In this document: positions 1 through 12,347 of the stretch, piece by piece
How the letters are laid out: the number at the start of each line of letters is the position of its first letter
Numbering within the stretch: the first letter of the stretch is position 1
Assembly (NCBI RefSeq): GCF_000003855.2
Contig: NW_003101679.1
Span: 1,339,062 to 1,403,061 of the forward strand
Direction: 5' to 3'
DNA from: Blastomyces gilchristii SLH14081
Taxonomy: Eukaryota; Ascomycota; Eurotiomycetes; Onygenales; Ajellomycetaceae
DNA: 64,000 nt
Program-made: the position numbers and the translations under genes
The notes under the pieces: generated by a model
Seen by the model: only the letters and a program-made list of their open reading frames with translations
The model's database searches: none
What the model was told of the DNA's origin: nothing

Positions 1-611
1 GGGGCCCGAATTGAAGCTCGATATTTCTCGGGGTGAAGTTGAGGTTGAAGCTTGGATGTTTGCTTTGTTTGACAAGTCGAACCTTGGAACCCTTGACGTT
101 TTAGAGGTCACATGATCTGTCAAACTTCCACTTCCCTGTCACAAAGCCAAGTTACATCTTGGCGCGTTTGGCACGTTTGTTTGATTGTAAACAACTTCCC
201 CTTAAAACGTCTGAGGACAAGCTGGCCGAAATAAAGCGTTTGAATACTAATTCATCTATCTTCTTTGAACAAACACGCGCCCAATGAGGAACGAAATTAT
301 AGGCTAGATCAGCTTACATTAGCAATTTCTGTTAGATCTGATCATACATTTATTTCCTTCATTGTGTCCCATTCTTGCATCTCAACCATAGACTATTGGA
401 GCCCCGCAAGCTTTTCTCCCAGTCTGAACTTGAGACTTCAACAAACCTTGCAGATATAACTCGGCCTTGTTGCTGTGAGGGGCGGGATAATAGGGGTGCT
501 GTTGGGAATAGCTTGCGGCGGTTGTCTTTTGTCCTTTTCATATAATCTTCTTCACTTGGATCTACCATTTCCGGGGATCTGTAATATCATACCCCCCTCC
601 GTGAATCCGCA
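1..611. other. Intergenic, upstream of the lectin gene
   Basis: No convincing coding region is seen. The two short open frames here overlap on opposite strands and show no family resemblance. The right part should hold the promoter and 5' UTR of the lectin gene that starts at 612. The left end may belong to a gene outside the window. Confidence 0.5.
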
Positions 612-2361
612 ATGGTTCAATCATGGGGAATTACAAAATTCCTGACTCTGGTTTCAGCCTTTGTTTCAGTTTCACAGGCAGATTCTATTATTGAGAAGGC
701 GAGCTTTGGTCTCAATGGGAGGTATGTTTATGCTATTCCAAGGTCGTATCTCTCTTTGACACCAAGACTGTTTTCTGACAGTTACATTCAGGATATCGGC
801 AGACAAGCATTTAATCCCCGGCTGGCAGCTGTCTGGCACGGGGCATACCCCTCATAAGGTGTGATCCAATACTTACTGAATATAGTATGACAAGGCTTTC
901 TCTCTAAAAAAAAATGATCTAGTTGTCTGATCGGATCATTTTGACGCCTCCGTATACGGGCAACAAACGGGGTTCGCTGTGGTCGGAACAGCCGTAAGTA
1001 TATACTCTTACTACCCTGCTAGATGTAGAGAGCTTGAGAGATACTAACTTACTGGAAAGGTTTGATAAAGCCGAATGGACTGTCGACTTCGAATTCAGGT
1101 CCAATGGTGCGGATAGGGGAGGCGGAAATCTCCAGCTGTGGTACGTGAAGGATGGACCGTCTACGGTCTCAACATCGAGTATATACACTGTTGGTAAATT
1201 TGATGGATTTGCTCTTGTATTGGATGTGCAGGGTGGAAGGGTAAGTCGTCGATGGCCCTGAGGCTTATATTATATATAACGTTCCGCCCCCGGTGCGGGT
1301 CCCCTTGTTAACTGTTTTTATCTAGGGTGGAAGCATCCGAGGATTTTTAAATGACGGCACCACAGATTATAAAACTACAAACGTTGACAGCCTAGCATTT
1401 GGACACTGTGACTATGCATACCGAAATCTCGGACGCCTCTCTCACATTCAAATCCAACAAACGAGATCAAGGTTCAAGGTTTTGGTTGACGGCCGTGAGT
1501 GCTTTGCAACAGAAAAGGCGAGTTCCCCACCATTATATAAATCATCCATTGTGTAAATAAATATCCAACTAACAGCCAACAGGTGTTTGTTCCATTGGGC
1601 AACACTTTTGGAATAACAGCCGCGTCTGCCGAGAACCCAGACTCTTTTGAAGTCTTCAAGTTTGCCTTGAGCATACCAGATGCAACAGCTCCTGGAGAGC
1701 AGGGATACCAGCATCGGCCTTACGAAAACCAGCAGTTTCCAAACCGCAACGCCCAAAACGCGAACCCAAACCAGCAACGAGCGCCTAATGTTGACAACAG
1801 TGCCATCGATCAGCGGCTAAATGACCTGCAAAGTCGTCTGAATGCGCTAGTTGGCACTACCGAAAGACTCTTGACTGAGATGCATTCACTATCCAGCAAA
1901 GTCGATGAGCGTCATCAGGATACACTGAAAAAGCTAGCTCCAAGTCGTGACCAGGCCGGTCAAATAGAACAACGGATGCAGCGTATTGAAAACATGATCC
2001 AGGCCGTGCAGAAGGATGTGAAAAACTCTGAGCTCAAGAAGCAACTGAACAAACTGCAGGACTCCTTGAAAAATTCCCACTCGGGAGTGATTGAGCAACT
2101 CCAGTCAACTTCACATCGTACGTATATATCTTTCGCTCTCTTGAAAATTTTTAGTACCTTTTTATGACCTGCCATACTGGAATTATCCAAAAGAAAGCCC
2201 CAAAACTCACTATAGAAACTTCCTTGCTTTTAGAGATACTATCTTCCACGCCACGAATGGGATTCTTCATTTTCCTAATAGTTGCGTTCCAACTTGCCCT
2301 TGCCGCTTCGTATATCATGTACAAACGACGTCGCGCAAACATGCCAAAAAAATTCCTGTGA
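612..2361 (+). CDS. L-type lectin cargo receptor (Emp46/47, ERGIC-53 family)
   Basis: Predicted to be a lectin-like receptor that cycles between ER and Golgi and packs glycoproteins into COPII vesicles. Seven exons give 427 aa: 612-721, 792-858, 923-993, 1060-1240, 1326-1517, 1583-2117, 2234-2361. An N-terminal signal peptide (about residues 1-23) is followed by the L-type lectin domain (about 30-240), recognised by GGGNLQLWY, TVGKFDGFALVLD, GFLNDGTTDY and FGHCDYAYRN. A Gln/Asn-rich linker, a coiled-coil stalk (about 275-365) and one membrane segment (about 395-413) come next. The short basic tail ends in KKFL, a KKxx COPI-retrieval signal much like the KKFF of ERGIC-53. The fifth intron (1518-1582) appears to be GC-AG: AAG/GCGAGT is the only donor that keeps the conserved EKVFVPLGNTFG block in frame. 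The family is secure, but orthology to Emp46 or Emp47 individually is not decided. Confidence 0.92.
1518..1582 (+). other. GC-AG intron of the lectin gene
   Basis: The exon ends in GAAAAG and the intron begins GCGAGT. It contains the branch-like CCAACTAAC and ends in CAACAG. The nearby GT (in GAGTTC) would put the next exon out of frame. GC-AG introns are a known minor class. Confidence 0.7.
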
Positions 2362-2963
2362 GGTGGATAGCACTTTACTCTTCACCATGCTTCCTCTGTC
2401 AGAGAAGGAGGGGAAAAAGGAAAAAGAAACCCCCGGGCACGCTCAAATGACGGACCAAAATACCGAACGAAACAGCAAAATGAAACATGACAACGCGATA
2501 AATATAAGGAATGATATCACAAACAAAGGAAATCGATACGGTTATTTAAGCGGAAAGAGAATGGAGAATGGAGAGGAAAGATTAGCAAAAACCCACATGG
2601 AGCGAAATGAGATATTTATACCCAACCCGCTAGCTTTTGTGCCTTCTTCGGTTGGCAAACTACCTCTTGCCCCATATTTGTTACACTTCACATTAGACGA
2701 CAGCCTTTCTTTGAATTTCGTTTACCGTTACCCTAACTGCCAGCCAACCAGCCTGCTTCACCTTCTGTTTGTTCTGTTCTATGGCTAACCTCCTGTATAT
2801 TACCCCTTTTACTATTATTGGCAGTATTTTTCTCTCGATTTTCGGTTCCAGCAACATCAGTTGCAAGGTTGAAAATTCCCACTCCCATGTTTTCGCTTTC
2901 TCTCTTCCTCCTTCCAATCTCACCTTATTGATCGTTTCTTGCTCATGTTGTGCTTCTGGGGGT

Positions 2964-3031
2964 TTTCTTTTTTCTCTCTCTCTCTCTATCTTTTTTTTTT
3001 TTTTTTTTTTTTCTTTTTTTTCTATTCTTCA
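2964..3031 (+). repeat. Pyrimidine tract with TC repeat and poly(T)
   Basis: A nearly pure C/T stretch of about 65 nt contains a (TC)n block and a run of more than 20 T. It is simple low-complexity DNA downstream of the lectin gene. Confidence 0.9.
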
Positions 3032-3409
3032 AATTCACCACCTATTTTTCCATATATGTCCGCTCCTGTTGTGCTAATGCTTAAATTTCATCCATGATTT
3101 TTCCCTCCATACCCCCATTTGCTAACGGCTAGGAACGTTCTTATTATTTATTGTCTTTCCTTTCAAGTTATAAGTTATATCAAAATGGCAGCAGACGCGT
3201 TTAGATTGGATTGAATATTATATTAATATAACCCCCAAATACCATTTCACCACCGTCAATAGTAGTATATATTCATTTCTCTTCACTAATGAGCTTTGAA
3301 ATAACACTCGAAAAGTTATTGCTTCCGGCTACTTCCTGGATTAATAATGATTTAAAGGATCAATGTTTTACCAACTAGTTAGCGAATTAATAAAAGAAGC
3401 CCATAGAAT

Positions 3410-3495
3410 AAAGAAGAAGAAGAAAAGAATACAAGATTAGAAAAAGAAAGAAAAAAGAAAAAGAAAGAAAAAAAAAAAGAAAGAAAGAAAGAAAG
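3410..3495 (+). repeat. Purine tract (GAA/GAAA microsatellite)
   Basis: About 85 nt are almost entirely A and G, with imperfect AAG, AAAG and GAAA units. Confidence 0.9.
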
Positions 3496-3867
3496 TCCTA
3501 CTTCGTGGCCATCCCGATTTACCCGCTAATTAACATTCTCCGCACTGTGAGAGGCGATTTGATGGTCGCCCAAGGAAATGCCAAACCTAAAATTAATTAC
3601 TGGCTTCCCGAGGCCCTTCCTGCCTTCAGGGGAAGGCGGATAGGTTCTAACATCTACGCTGCGTACAAATTGACGTTTTCTTCAATTTTTCACGTACAAT
3701 ATGTGGAAGGATTAGTAAGCCAGATCACGTGACCTGACACAATATGTTGGGGTTCCCGCGGTTGATCGGCCCTTCTACCAGCAGCGCTGGTGGTGATCGA
3801 GCTCTTTTGCCCCAGTAGCCTACACAATACATACACGACGCCGCGAATTGCACGCTGGAATGTCATG

Positions 3868-3910
3868 TATGTATATATATATATATACATGCAATAAAAA
3901 AGAGTTAGCC

Positions 3911-3938
<28 letters not shown>
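3868..3938 (+). repeat. TA microsatellite followed by a 28-base poly(A)
   Basis: A GTATGTATATATATATACATG block at about 3868-3890 is followed about 20 nt later by an uninterrupted run of 28 A (3911-3938). I see no target-site duplication that would mark a retroposon tail. Confidence 0.85.
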
Positions 3939-3941
<3 letters not shown>

Positions 3942-5371
3942 CAAGTTTCTGTCCAGAAGACGGGGGCTTCTGTTCACACACACACTCGGTTCGAGTGGTT
4001 CTGTCTATACTGTACATACATGAGCGGAAGATAAAAGCAAAGCAAAGAAACAAACAACAAAAGTAGCTGTCTAGCCTGTTAAACACGATGGATGGTACAG
4101 AACATAAAGAGCAACCGAAAGCAATAGCAAAAACGGTAGTTATTTTCTGTAATCGAACATGTATACAGCAACAATGATCACCACGGAGATCCAATTTCAA
4201 CCCGGCAAATCGTTGACCCGTGATGAGTGTGATAAGGGTCGATGAGGAGACAAAACACATGAGCGTACAGGGTATCAATCACCCAAAACAATGTCTCTGT
4301 GAGAGACAGGTAAAAGAAAAATCATCAAAGTCTCAATACAGAAATTTCAGACTCCCAAACTCCAAGCAAACCCACCCTCGCTGGGTAATAAATGTCCTTT
4401 TTTGTAGAAGAAATCCGAGAAATATCTCCAATGGCAAGATACAAGATAAACAGGAAAACCTAAGAAAATGTCAAACCAAAACTCCTGTTCGACAAAAAAG
4501 CGGATGTCTTCCTTAACTCCGACCCAATGCATTTGAAAAGGAAAAACCGAAAAGATAAAATGAAAAAAACAGCTTTTCTGCTCAATATAGTTTATACAGT
4601 AGAATAATATGCTCAAAAGGGCGACATAGAAAGAAAAATAACAAATGAAGACGTATTCGTTTGTAGAAGGCGGCAGTGGAAGGCGAGAGGGATTCTTATG
4701 TCCGAGGGGGAGATCGCCGTATGGATTTAACGCTAGGGGGTCGGGAAAACATCGAAATAGCGCAGTCATTCACGGGAAGAGATGTGGTAAGACGGGATTG
4801 GCGAGTTCCGAAGTAAAGCAGAAGACGCTATCATTCACCCTCCCCTTTTCAAAAAGGGAAAAACATAAAGTCCAGAACTTCACAGCGAACCATCGCCAGT
4901 ACCATAGCCGCATACCGGACACAGGCGGAGAATCGTTGTGTCTACTACACCCTATCACAAGGGCATTGAGACGCGGGACCGAGGAACGAAGGAATAAAAA
5001 AAAACAAAAGGTAACAAAGCGAGGCACCAACACCGAGATTCGCGTTGGAATGCGGTTTCTGGATGTCATGTTCTATATCACGAGAAAAAGCACAAGAACC
5101 TGAGCGGGTCAATCATGGGTGGCAGCTGCGTTAACCAAGACCTGCAATCATAACACATGGGGTACGGAGACCGTATCACTCGGTGCTAAACTACCTAACT
5201 TTCCTCAGCTCTGGGGACAATGATTCGAAGACCTGTCCGTACACCACGTGGCGGGTGTACCATGGATATAAGAGAGCGAGTACTAGCTAGTAGAAGGCTA
5301 CTAACGCACCAACGTTCCCAACCCTCTCAAGCAGCAGGGTGGTCCGAAGATCACGAGCGGGAGAAGAGATA

Positions 5372-8233
5372 CTAATAAGCAGTAGCGGAGCCCGAGGTCA
5401 ATGCCTGGATGCGTTGATTGGCCGAATCTTGGATGGCCCGGAGGAGAGAGATTTCGTCAGTGTCCATGCGAGCACTCTCCGGAACGTTCGCAAGGAGCTG
5501 GCTGACCAGCAGTGCGGCCCGCTCAGGATACGCGGGAGCAGCCGGCTGAGTGGCTGCCGCCATGCCTCCGAGTGCGATGACAGCGTCGCGCTCGGCCGGT
5601 GCCAATTGAGACAAAGCAGCATCCGCATCCGCATCTGTATTTCCCCCCCGGTTCTGAGCGGTGGAAGCCACGGCAGTTTCCTGGGCGGAACTGTTGGAGG
5701 ATACAGTGTCTTTGGCATCCTGAGCGTTCGTATCACATTCCGGCGCCACCGGAGTAGCTGTAGCCTGGACGGTTCGCACCGCAGCGGCCTTAATAGCTGC
5801 CAAAGCCTGGGTTTCCACATAATCACTGGAAAGGGTCAGCAAGTAAAACACAGCAAAACTATGATACAGGTTATAACAACATACCGTTTGACACGACTGA
5901 CGAAATCCATCACAACGCCGCGTTCTGACACACGATATACAGCACCGGCTATCTCTTGCTCATCGAAGTGCTCCGCCTCGCTGTCGCTGGGAATGATCTC
6001 AATGTCGATGAACTTCGGGTTGCGCGGGCGACGAATGTGTGCGAGACGTCCCCGCCCGATACCATCCAGGTTAGCCAGGTCGTGATCGATGTGGTTCGGG
6101 CATTTCCAATGTAGTGCCCGGTTTTCGCTCCCAGGCACCTGTGGCGGTGGGTTGGACCGCGGCGGGTCAAGACAATCCAAATGCCACGAACAAGGACAGT
6201 AGTCGCATTGGATGATTGGCCGGCGCCCGTTGGACGTCAAGCCACACCTAATGCAGGTGATCAGCTTTCCCTTGGCATCAGTAAGCCGTAACAAAGCGTT
6301 ACGTTCGTCAAGACGACCCGTGCGGTTCCCTCGAGGGCGACTACCGCCCCTCGGAAGAACGGGGACTTCTTTGTATACCCCGTCTTCGCCCGTTTTCGCT
6401 CCCTCGAAGAATTCACGGATCTCGGGTGGTAGCTCGTAGTTCTTCGGCGGCATGTTCTCCACCGCTTCGATCAGGGGACCCATTGTTCCCTTGACCCTAC
6501 AAGTAGGGCAGAACCACTCTCCTTCGGGGGGTGATTTTGGGTCCATGGGTGGTGCTAAACATTCGAAATGGAACGAGTCAATACACCCGTCACAGCACAG
6601 AAGCTGTCCGCTACCGTTACACAAGCGACAGAAATCTATGTTATCGATTTCGTCCGGTGGCCTATAAGCAAAACGGAATCTGTCAGTATGAAGGTAAACA
6701 CTAAAAAATAAGCCACATCCAACAGATGGTATGTGAGCTAAAACATATGGAAATCACTTACGCTACAGATTTCCGTGTTCTCTTGGGAGGTTTCTGCTGA
6801 ACTACTGGGGCAACTTCATCTCCGGCTTCACTCGACTCGAATGTCTCTCTTGATCTTTTGCTACGGGTTGAAGGGGCTGACTGCGGTGTGGGAGAGGCCG
6901 TTGAACTGGCGGCAGGGGTTCTGGAGGGTCGAATGTGGCTTTCTGGTACAGGAAAGTCATTGAAGGTCTTTCTCAACGCTAAACGCTTTGCTGCAAGGGC
7001 TTCGTCCGAGTACTCTGGATCGTCTATTCTCTTGCGTTTTCGAATCTCGGCGTCTTCTAAAGATGGGAAGATGGACTGAGACCTGGTGGGGACGGACCGT
7101 GTCTTTCCCTTGGCGTGTGACCCTCGTGCTCCTTTGCCTTTTGCATGAACAGAGTTAGCCGCACGACCAGAGGTCATTGCAGGGGCGAAGGTTTCGGCAT
7201 CGAGAGATTTTGCAGAGGATAGCGATGACGAGGTGCTAGCAGCAGACTGGGTACGCGTCATGGTAGTAGCTTCGTGGGTGGGAGCTTCGCGTCGATCTTT
7301 TTTGACTGCATCTCGCATAACAGTTTGAAATAGTGATTTCTCATGAGGCCCAGCCTGTTTGCTGAATACTCCCTCCAGAACAGCGAAGAGGAATTGATCT
7401 TTACTCGTCGCATCCCTGATGCGTCGCAGGCCATTGACAACTTTAATATCCTTACGCTCCTCTGCGCGCGCGATGGCGGCGTCAACAACTTGTAAAATCT
7501 TTTCCGGTGGATATTTCAAAGTAGGCGGCGTGGAAAGTAGTGTTGGTGGATGTGGATGACCGTTAACGGGTGCGGTCTCCGTTTCTGAGTGGTTGTTCCC
7601 CATTCTAGAGCGCGTCGAGCTTAAGACTTGATCTCCGTTCTCGAAGGGTTGAAACCCGCCCTCCATGAATGGACTTTCTGATGGCGCAGGCTCCTCCGCG
7701 GAAGTCGAAGCAGTTCCCGGCCTGTCGTCACCAGTGGGTGTTGATTTTGCAGATTTAGTGCCGTTTTTCTTGGCAGGAATTGGAGTAGAAGATTTCACAG
7801 TAGGTATCAAACCGAGTCGTCGACGTATACTGATCGACGGAAGTACACCTAACGGAGTAGTACTAGCTAGATGATAGGTCTTCTCACCTTTCTTTGAGTC
7901 GAATTTGTAGCTTGGAGTTGGAGGGGGCAATTCAGGCTCAACCCACGGCTCGTCCCATCGTGAGGGGGGTAACTGTGTGTCGGCTAGTGTTGTTGATTGA
8001 TTACTGGGCTGCTGATCTGGGTGTTGTGCAGATGTCTTTGTCTCCTGACCATACAGGGGCTCCTGAGACGGTTCCGTAGGGCCACGCGCGTTGTGCGCTG
8101 TTTTTCGTTGTTTCCTCGGTCTTGTCGCCTCTGAGACGGATGAGGAAGGGAATGGCAAAGACGAATCTAGAGGAGTGGAGGGGCGAGAGTTGTTGTGGGA
8201 AGTAGCGCGGGAAGATCGGGTTTTAGGAGCCAT
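5372..8233 (-). CDS. Double-PHD-finger protein, Rco1-like (Rpd3S subunit)
   Basis: Three exons (8233-6762, 6661-5885, 5825-5372) give 900 aa. The N-terminal ~490 residues are Ser/Pro/Thr-rich, basic and apparently disordered, with several short KR-rich stretches. PHD finger 1 spans about 502-545 (CRLC, CCDGC, FHFECL, WFCPTC). A second, wider PHD-like finger spans about 627-677 (CIRC, QCDYC, WHLDCL, WKCPNH). A conserved linker and an Ala-rich C-terminus follow. Two PHD fingers with this spacing match fungal Rco1 and animal PHF12, which sit in the Rpd3S/Sin3S histone deacetylase complex and read unmodified H3 tails at transcribed genes. This would be a nuclear repressor of cryptic transcription. 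The subunit assignment is inferred from architecture; a generic PHD regulator is the alternative. The start was chosen as the first Met of the long frame, MAPKTRSS. Confidence 0.82.
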
Positions 8234-9766
8234 TTGCTTTCTCTGCGAAATTGCACGGTTCGCGACGAGGGTTCTTGGGGCTGCACAGCAGGAGTTAGCT
8301 CAGGGACGCCGAAGTAAACAAAACGGAAGGACCTACAGGAGAGGAATCCCCAAACTAGCCACAAAACTGCAGCTGGTTACTCGGGGAATCGGTGGTGCGG
8401 CCGGCGGGTTGCCTGGCGGGTGTTGAGGATTTGGAGCGGGAGAAGGAACAAGCGTTCGTTGGTGCAAGGGCGAAAGGGGAGCGAGATTTGACCAGCCAAG
8501 TCACACGATTTTCCGAGGGGTTTGGCCCAGGAGGGAGCAGCAGCCAACACCCACAGTGGACAACACCAAAAAACACGTCAACCACAACCTGTTGATTTCG
8601 GGCCTGAAAAACTGTAGAATGGTAGACCTTGTAGCGAAACCTAGACTGGATTATTTAGTTGGTGAATTTTGGTGTTGTGGAGGCTGTTTGGAGATATAGT
8701 GCTTGGTCAGGGGCTCTCACTTCCGGGACTGAAAAGGGTGCAAAGTTGACAGGATTTGGGGGGAATATGATGATGAGGAGGATTCTTAGAGATAGCTGGA
8801 ATTATCGATGCATCCAGTTTATTCTGGTTTAAAGTGATTGATGTTTGATGAAGAGACAAGAATGGGGTTGAGGGTCAAGGCAAGTGTGGAATGTGGCGCC
8901 CAACAAATAGGGAGAAGATTGTAATGAGTTGGATGTGAGAGGGAGATCTCTCGTGTTAGAAGCTCGTGGAAAAGGGCCTGATAGTTAAAAACTGATGGCT
9001 TTGAGATATTTAATAGGGGTTCTGGATCTCGAGTAGAGATGACTAGTTGTAACCCTTTTTGACAGGAGAGACGTGTTGGTTGCACGCTATTGTGTGTGTG
9101 GGAAGGGTAAAAAGGGGATGGCTAAGTAAGCGGGAAAAGAGTGTGTTTTTCTGGAGGAGGGGGACACAGGGAAGAAAAAGAGAGAAGTTAGAGACGAAGC
9201 TACATACAGTGAGAAATCTCGAATGATTTAGAAAGAGACTGAAGCTGAACAGGACAAGGTGCAAGCAGTAATCGAGGGAGAAATCGTGTTGGTTGCTACT
9301 CAGGGATGTCCGAAGTGCATATGAACCTTACAGGGGATCGATTGATGATTTAAATTGTCGCGGATGAGTAGATTATCGAGTAGAGAAATATATGTAAACA
9401 AGCGGGGTGAGTAATGTAAGTAACTCTGAAGTTGTTGGAAGTTCCAAATTGTTGGTTTTGGAGAGAATCCAAGTGAAGGGAGGGAGAGGGAGAATTTTCT
9501 TAAAACCCTAAAGGGGTCAGACGGACGCCGGAACTTCCCACCCCAACAACACTGACAGGGCAACAAGAACAATGTAACAAATCACACCCCCCCCCCCGCA
9601 AACAACACTGCGGAGTCTCCCTAACAACACAAGGGGAATGCTGTCCCCATTCATTCACTTCCCGTGGCTATGAATGAAGAGCCTCAACAAAGACTGCGAT
9701 GGGGGCGGAGGGGAAGAGGGGTTTCTTCAATTGAATTTGCCCTTCAACTACTATTTTCACTACGTT

Positions 9767-9799
<33 letters not shown>

Positions 9800-10378
9800 G
9801 AGGAGTATTGTGGTATGACCCGTTCATGTACCTATATGTACATGTACATGTACATGCACTAGGTATTTGTCCGGAAAATATATTATAAACCCCTTTTCAT
9901 CACAATATATCAGAATTTTTCCCGTTTTCCTGATCTTGCTGTCTAATCCAGCTCCCAACCACAGAGCAAAAGAAGTCACGAGAAACAATGTAAACAGTAA
10001 AGAGGGACAAAAAGGAAGCAGATAGTATAGTGTATGCATCTAGAGAAGAACCGCATGAAGTAACAATAATAGCATAGCAAGCAAAGTAAAGTAAATTTCA
10101 TTCTCTTATAGCCTGCATGGTCTTAAGGACCTAACCTGCCCTTTGGTGCCCCTCTTAATATAAGAAAGTGAGAACAGCGATGCCTTGCCTGGTGGATTTC
10201 TCTTCTTGCTAGGCGCACACCGCAACCACCGGCGAGATAAAGCAACCCATTTCCCTTGCGATTCAGACTGCCTCCTTAGCAGGAAAAGGATAGCACAAAA
10301 TTAACTCGCTCCAAGAGAGGTGAACTTGGTCCATATTTCTGGACTAGCAAGGCAAAGACAATAAAAGAACCATTTCCT
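8234..10378. other. Intergenic, promoter side of the Rco1-like gene
   Basis: 2.1 kb with the Rco1-like promoter at the left and the 3' end of the Cdb4-like gene at the right. Open frames here are short and overlapping and are not supported. It carries a C run near 9587, a T22/A12 homopolymer junction near 9765-9798 and a GTACAT repeat near 9838. Confidence 0.5.
9587..9857. repeat. Homopolymer and GTACAT repeat cluster
   Basis: Within 270 nt there is a run of about 10 C, a run of about 22 T passing directly into about 12 A (9765-9798), and three tandem copies of the self-complementary unit GTACAT at 9838-9857. Such tracts often mark nucleosome-free DNA, but no function is evident. Confidence 0.8.
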
Positions 10379-12347
10379 CTACTCCTCGCCGCTGGATTCC
10401 TCATCCTCCTCATCAGCAGCAGCCTTCTTGGCCGGCTTCTTCTTCTTCTTCTTGTTCTTCTTCGTTCCCGTGGATCGCGCCAACGGGCGCTCGAGGATCT
10501 TCAAAATCTCCTCATCAGTAATCTTCTTGTCTGACTGAACCTTGGACAGGTCAAGGGGTGGAGGAGCGGCCACCCTCGTCAAACCATTCTTGGTAATCAC
10601 TACAATACAGATGTTAGCAAGCAGAACCCCTGAATATCTCAATCCCTTCCCTAGAAAAAAGAGGGATTGCACATAGGGGAATCACAAATATCAGGTTTAA
10701 AACGTACCAACAGTGGTTAATAATCTCGACACTGGCGACCCATCAGCTTCTCCAGCAGGGTCATATTGTCGAACAACCCCACCACGAACACACTCAACAA
10801 CACCAACCTTCCCAGCCTTCTCATCCTCAAGCTGGCGAAGACTGAACGGGAAGGTTCCAAACCTCCTAACGATTTCCGAGAGCGTCTGCCTCGAGCTCGG
10901 TCTCTTCAAGATATACGTAGTCGTGGTACGGCGGTGCAGAGTAGCTCTGTACTCCAAATTCTTGACCTTCCCAGATCCAAGACTAAGACCGACCTCGACA
11001 CCCCACGCCTCTCCAACCTCTGCAGACCCCTCCCCCTTAATGCCCGCGCTAGGCGCAAGAATAATCTTCTTCTTCCCCTCGATCTCATTGTGCTCGAACA
11101 ACCAGCTAGTCGTGTTCTCCACCAAAGTGCAATCATACGATTTAGCAACTTTCTCCAAAAGTCCCGAAATGGCGGATTGCGTGGGTGGTTTTGCAGCTGC
11201 GGCTTGCTTTTTCTCCTCGTCGGAGCCGCTTGCGAGGAGGCCCGGGGGGACCATAAGCCTCAGGAGCAATTCGTTCGCGTAGTAAGTTGCCACGAGCAAA
11301 TCTGCCTCGCGGCCAGTGACTTTTCCGTCACTGCCTACAACAATTGTGTCGCAGACAATGGTGCCAAACCCGTCGATTTGCGCACCTAGCTGAATCTTGA
11401 CGACCTCATTGGCCTTGAGCGTTGTGGCGGCCTCCTCCGCATCCGACACTAATGGGGTATACGGAGTGACGAACGAGCTAGGAGAGACGGTAGTTGGGTG
11501 GGAAATGCCTGGAGAGCAAACAAATATACGCGGACGACGAATTTGTTATTTTCTTTTTTGCATGATCCCGGAATTGATGAAGGGGTACGTATATATGAGG
11601 GCCGGATTGAAGCAGCGGTTTTCAACCGCCAATAATATTATATCCACATACCCTTGGGGACTTTCTTGCCCTTGTAGACCTTGGCAACTTCCTCATCCAG
11701 AAGCTTATCACCCTTCTCGCATATCTCGACCACCTTCGCGCCCTCGACACACCATCCTATTTGCAGCAAAGTCAGCTTCTGGGAGGGGAGCGTTGGTCGA
11801 GTGGTTCTTTTTGGGGGAATTGAGCAGACGACATCTTCTCAGTCATTTATTTTTCTTGCTTCTTTTTTCTCTTTCTTTGCTTTCTTCTTCCTTTGTTTCG
11901 GAAGATCTTCAGAAGAAAAGGAAGAAAGCGGAAACACTTGAAGGAGAACAAAGGGGAAAGGGCACAGCACCTGTAACAGCCTCGAGAACTTTGTGTGAGA
12001 TTTGGGCAGCGGTTTTGTACTTCGTCAAAGTATCCGGGTTGTTGAGGGTGTAGTCTGTACGTAAAGAAAGGGTGGTCAGTCAATCAATGATGTAATTTAA
12101 AGGTACAGCCGTTATCCCGGAAGTGCACCTAGTTCACAAAGAGAAAAGAAAATATAAATAAAAACACCACACAGGATAAATGACCAAAATACACATAATA
12201 CACCGGGTTAAAATAAAGGGTTATAAGCTGGTGGTACCAGCACTTGGGAACACCAGGCAATTCATTGCCCGAAAAGTGTGCGTGCGTATAGAAATTGTGG
12301 TTGTCCAACGAACAATAGAACTCACCAATCTCGGTAGATTCGGCCAT
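10379..12347 (-). CDS. Cdb4/Ebp1 (PA2G4)-like protein, M24 peptidase fold
   Basis: Five exons (12347-12326, 12054-11971, 11756-11652, 11508-10708, 10599-10379) give 410 aa, the usual size for the family. It has the methionine-aminopeptidase (pita-bread) fold of S. pombe 42-kDa curved-DNA-binding protein and human PA2G4/Ebp1. Family landmarks are KYKTAAQISHKVLEAV, GAKVVEICEKGDKLL, GISHPTTVSP, VVKIQLGAQIDGFG and SVITKNGLTRV-like text near the end (here VITKNGLTRV). The family lacks peptidase activity and binds nucleic acid and ribosomes. The Lys-rich block followed by an acidic DEEDEESSGEE end fits this. The coding part of exon 1 is only 22 nt (MAESTEI plus one base), so a start-proximal intron interrupts the gene. 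It lies head to head with the EEP gene at 13132 across a gap of about 0.8 kb. Role by homology: ribosome biogenesis or growth control. Confidence 0.9.

Larger units (their letters stand above)
2362..5371. other. 3 kb intergenic region, low-complexity rich
   Basis: This is the gap between the lectin gene and the 3' end of the Rco1-like gene, which is transcribed towards it. No open frame has recognisable homology. It contains a long pyrimidine tract, a purine tract, a TA run and a poly(A) run, listed separately. Part must be 3' UTR of both genes. A CACGTG E-box occurs at about 3726. Confidence 0.5.

Noticed and set aside
3911..3938. Poly(A) run as the tail of a retroposed element
   Set aside because: No target-site duplication, no recognisable body upstream and a neighbouring TA microsatellite make simple-repeat expansion more likely.
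4347..4769. 140-aa open frame on the minus strand in the 3 kb gap
   Set aside because: Low-complexity, aromatic-rich translation of AT-rich DNA, with no family resemblance and overlapping frames on both strands.
10713..11389. Long plus-strand open frames opposite the Cdb4-like gene
   Set aside because: They are antisense shadows of a conserved exon and have no domain of their own.
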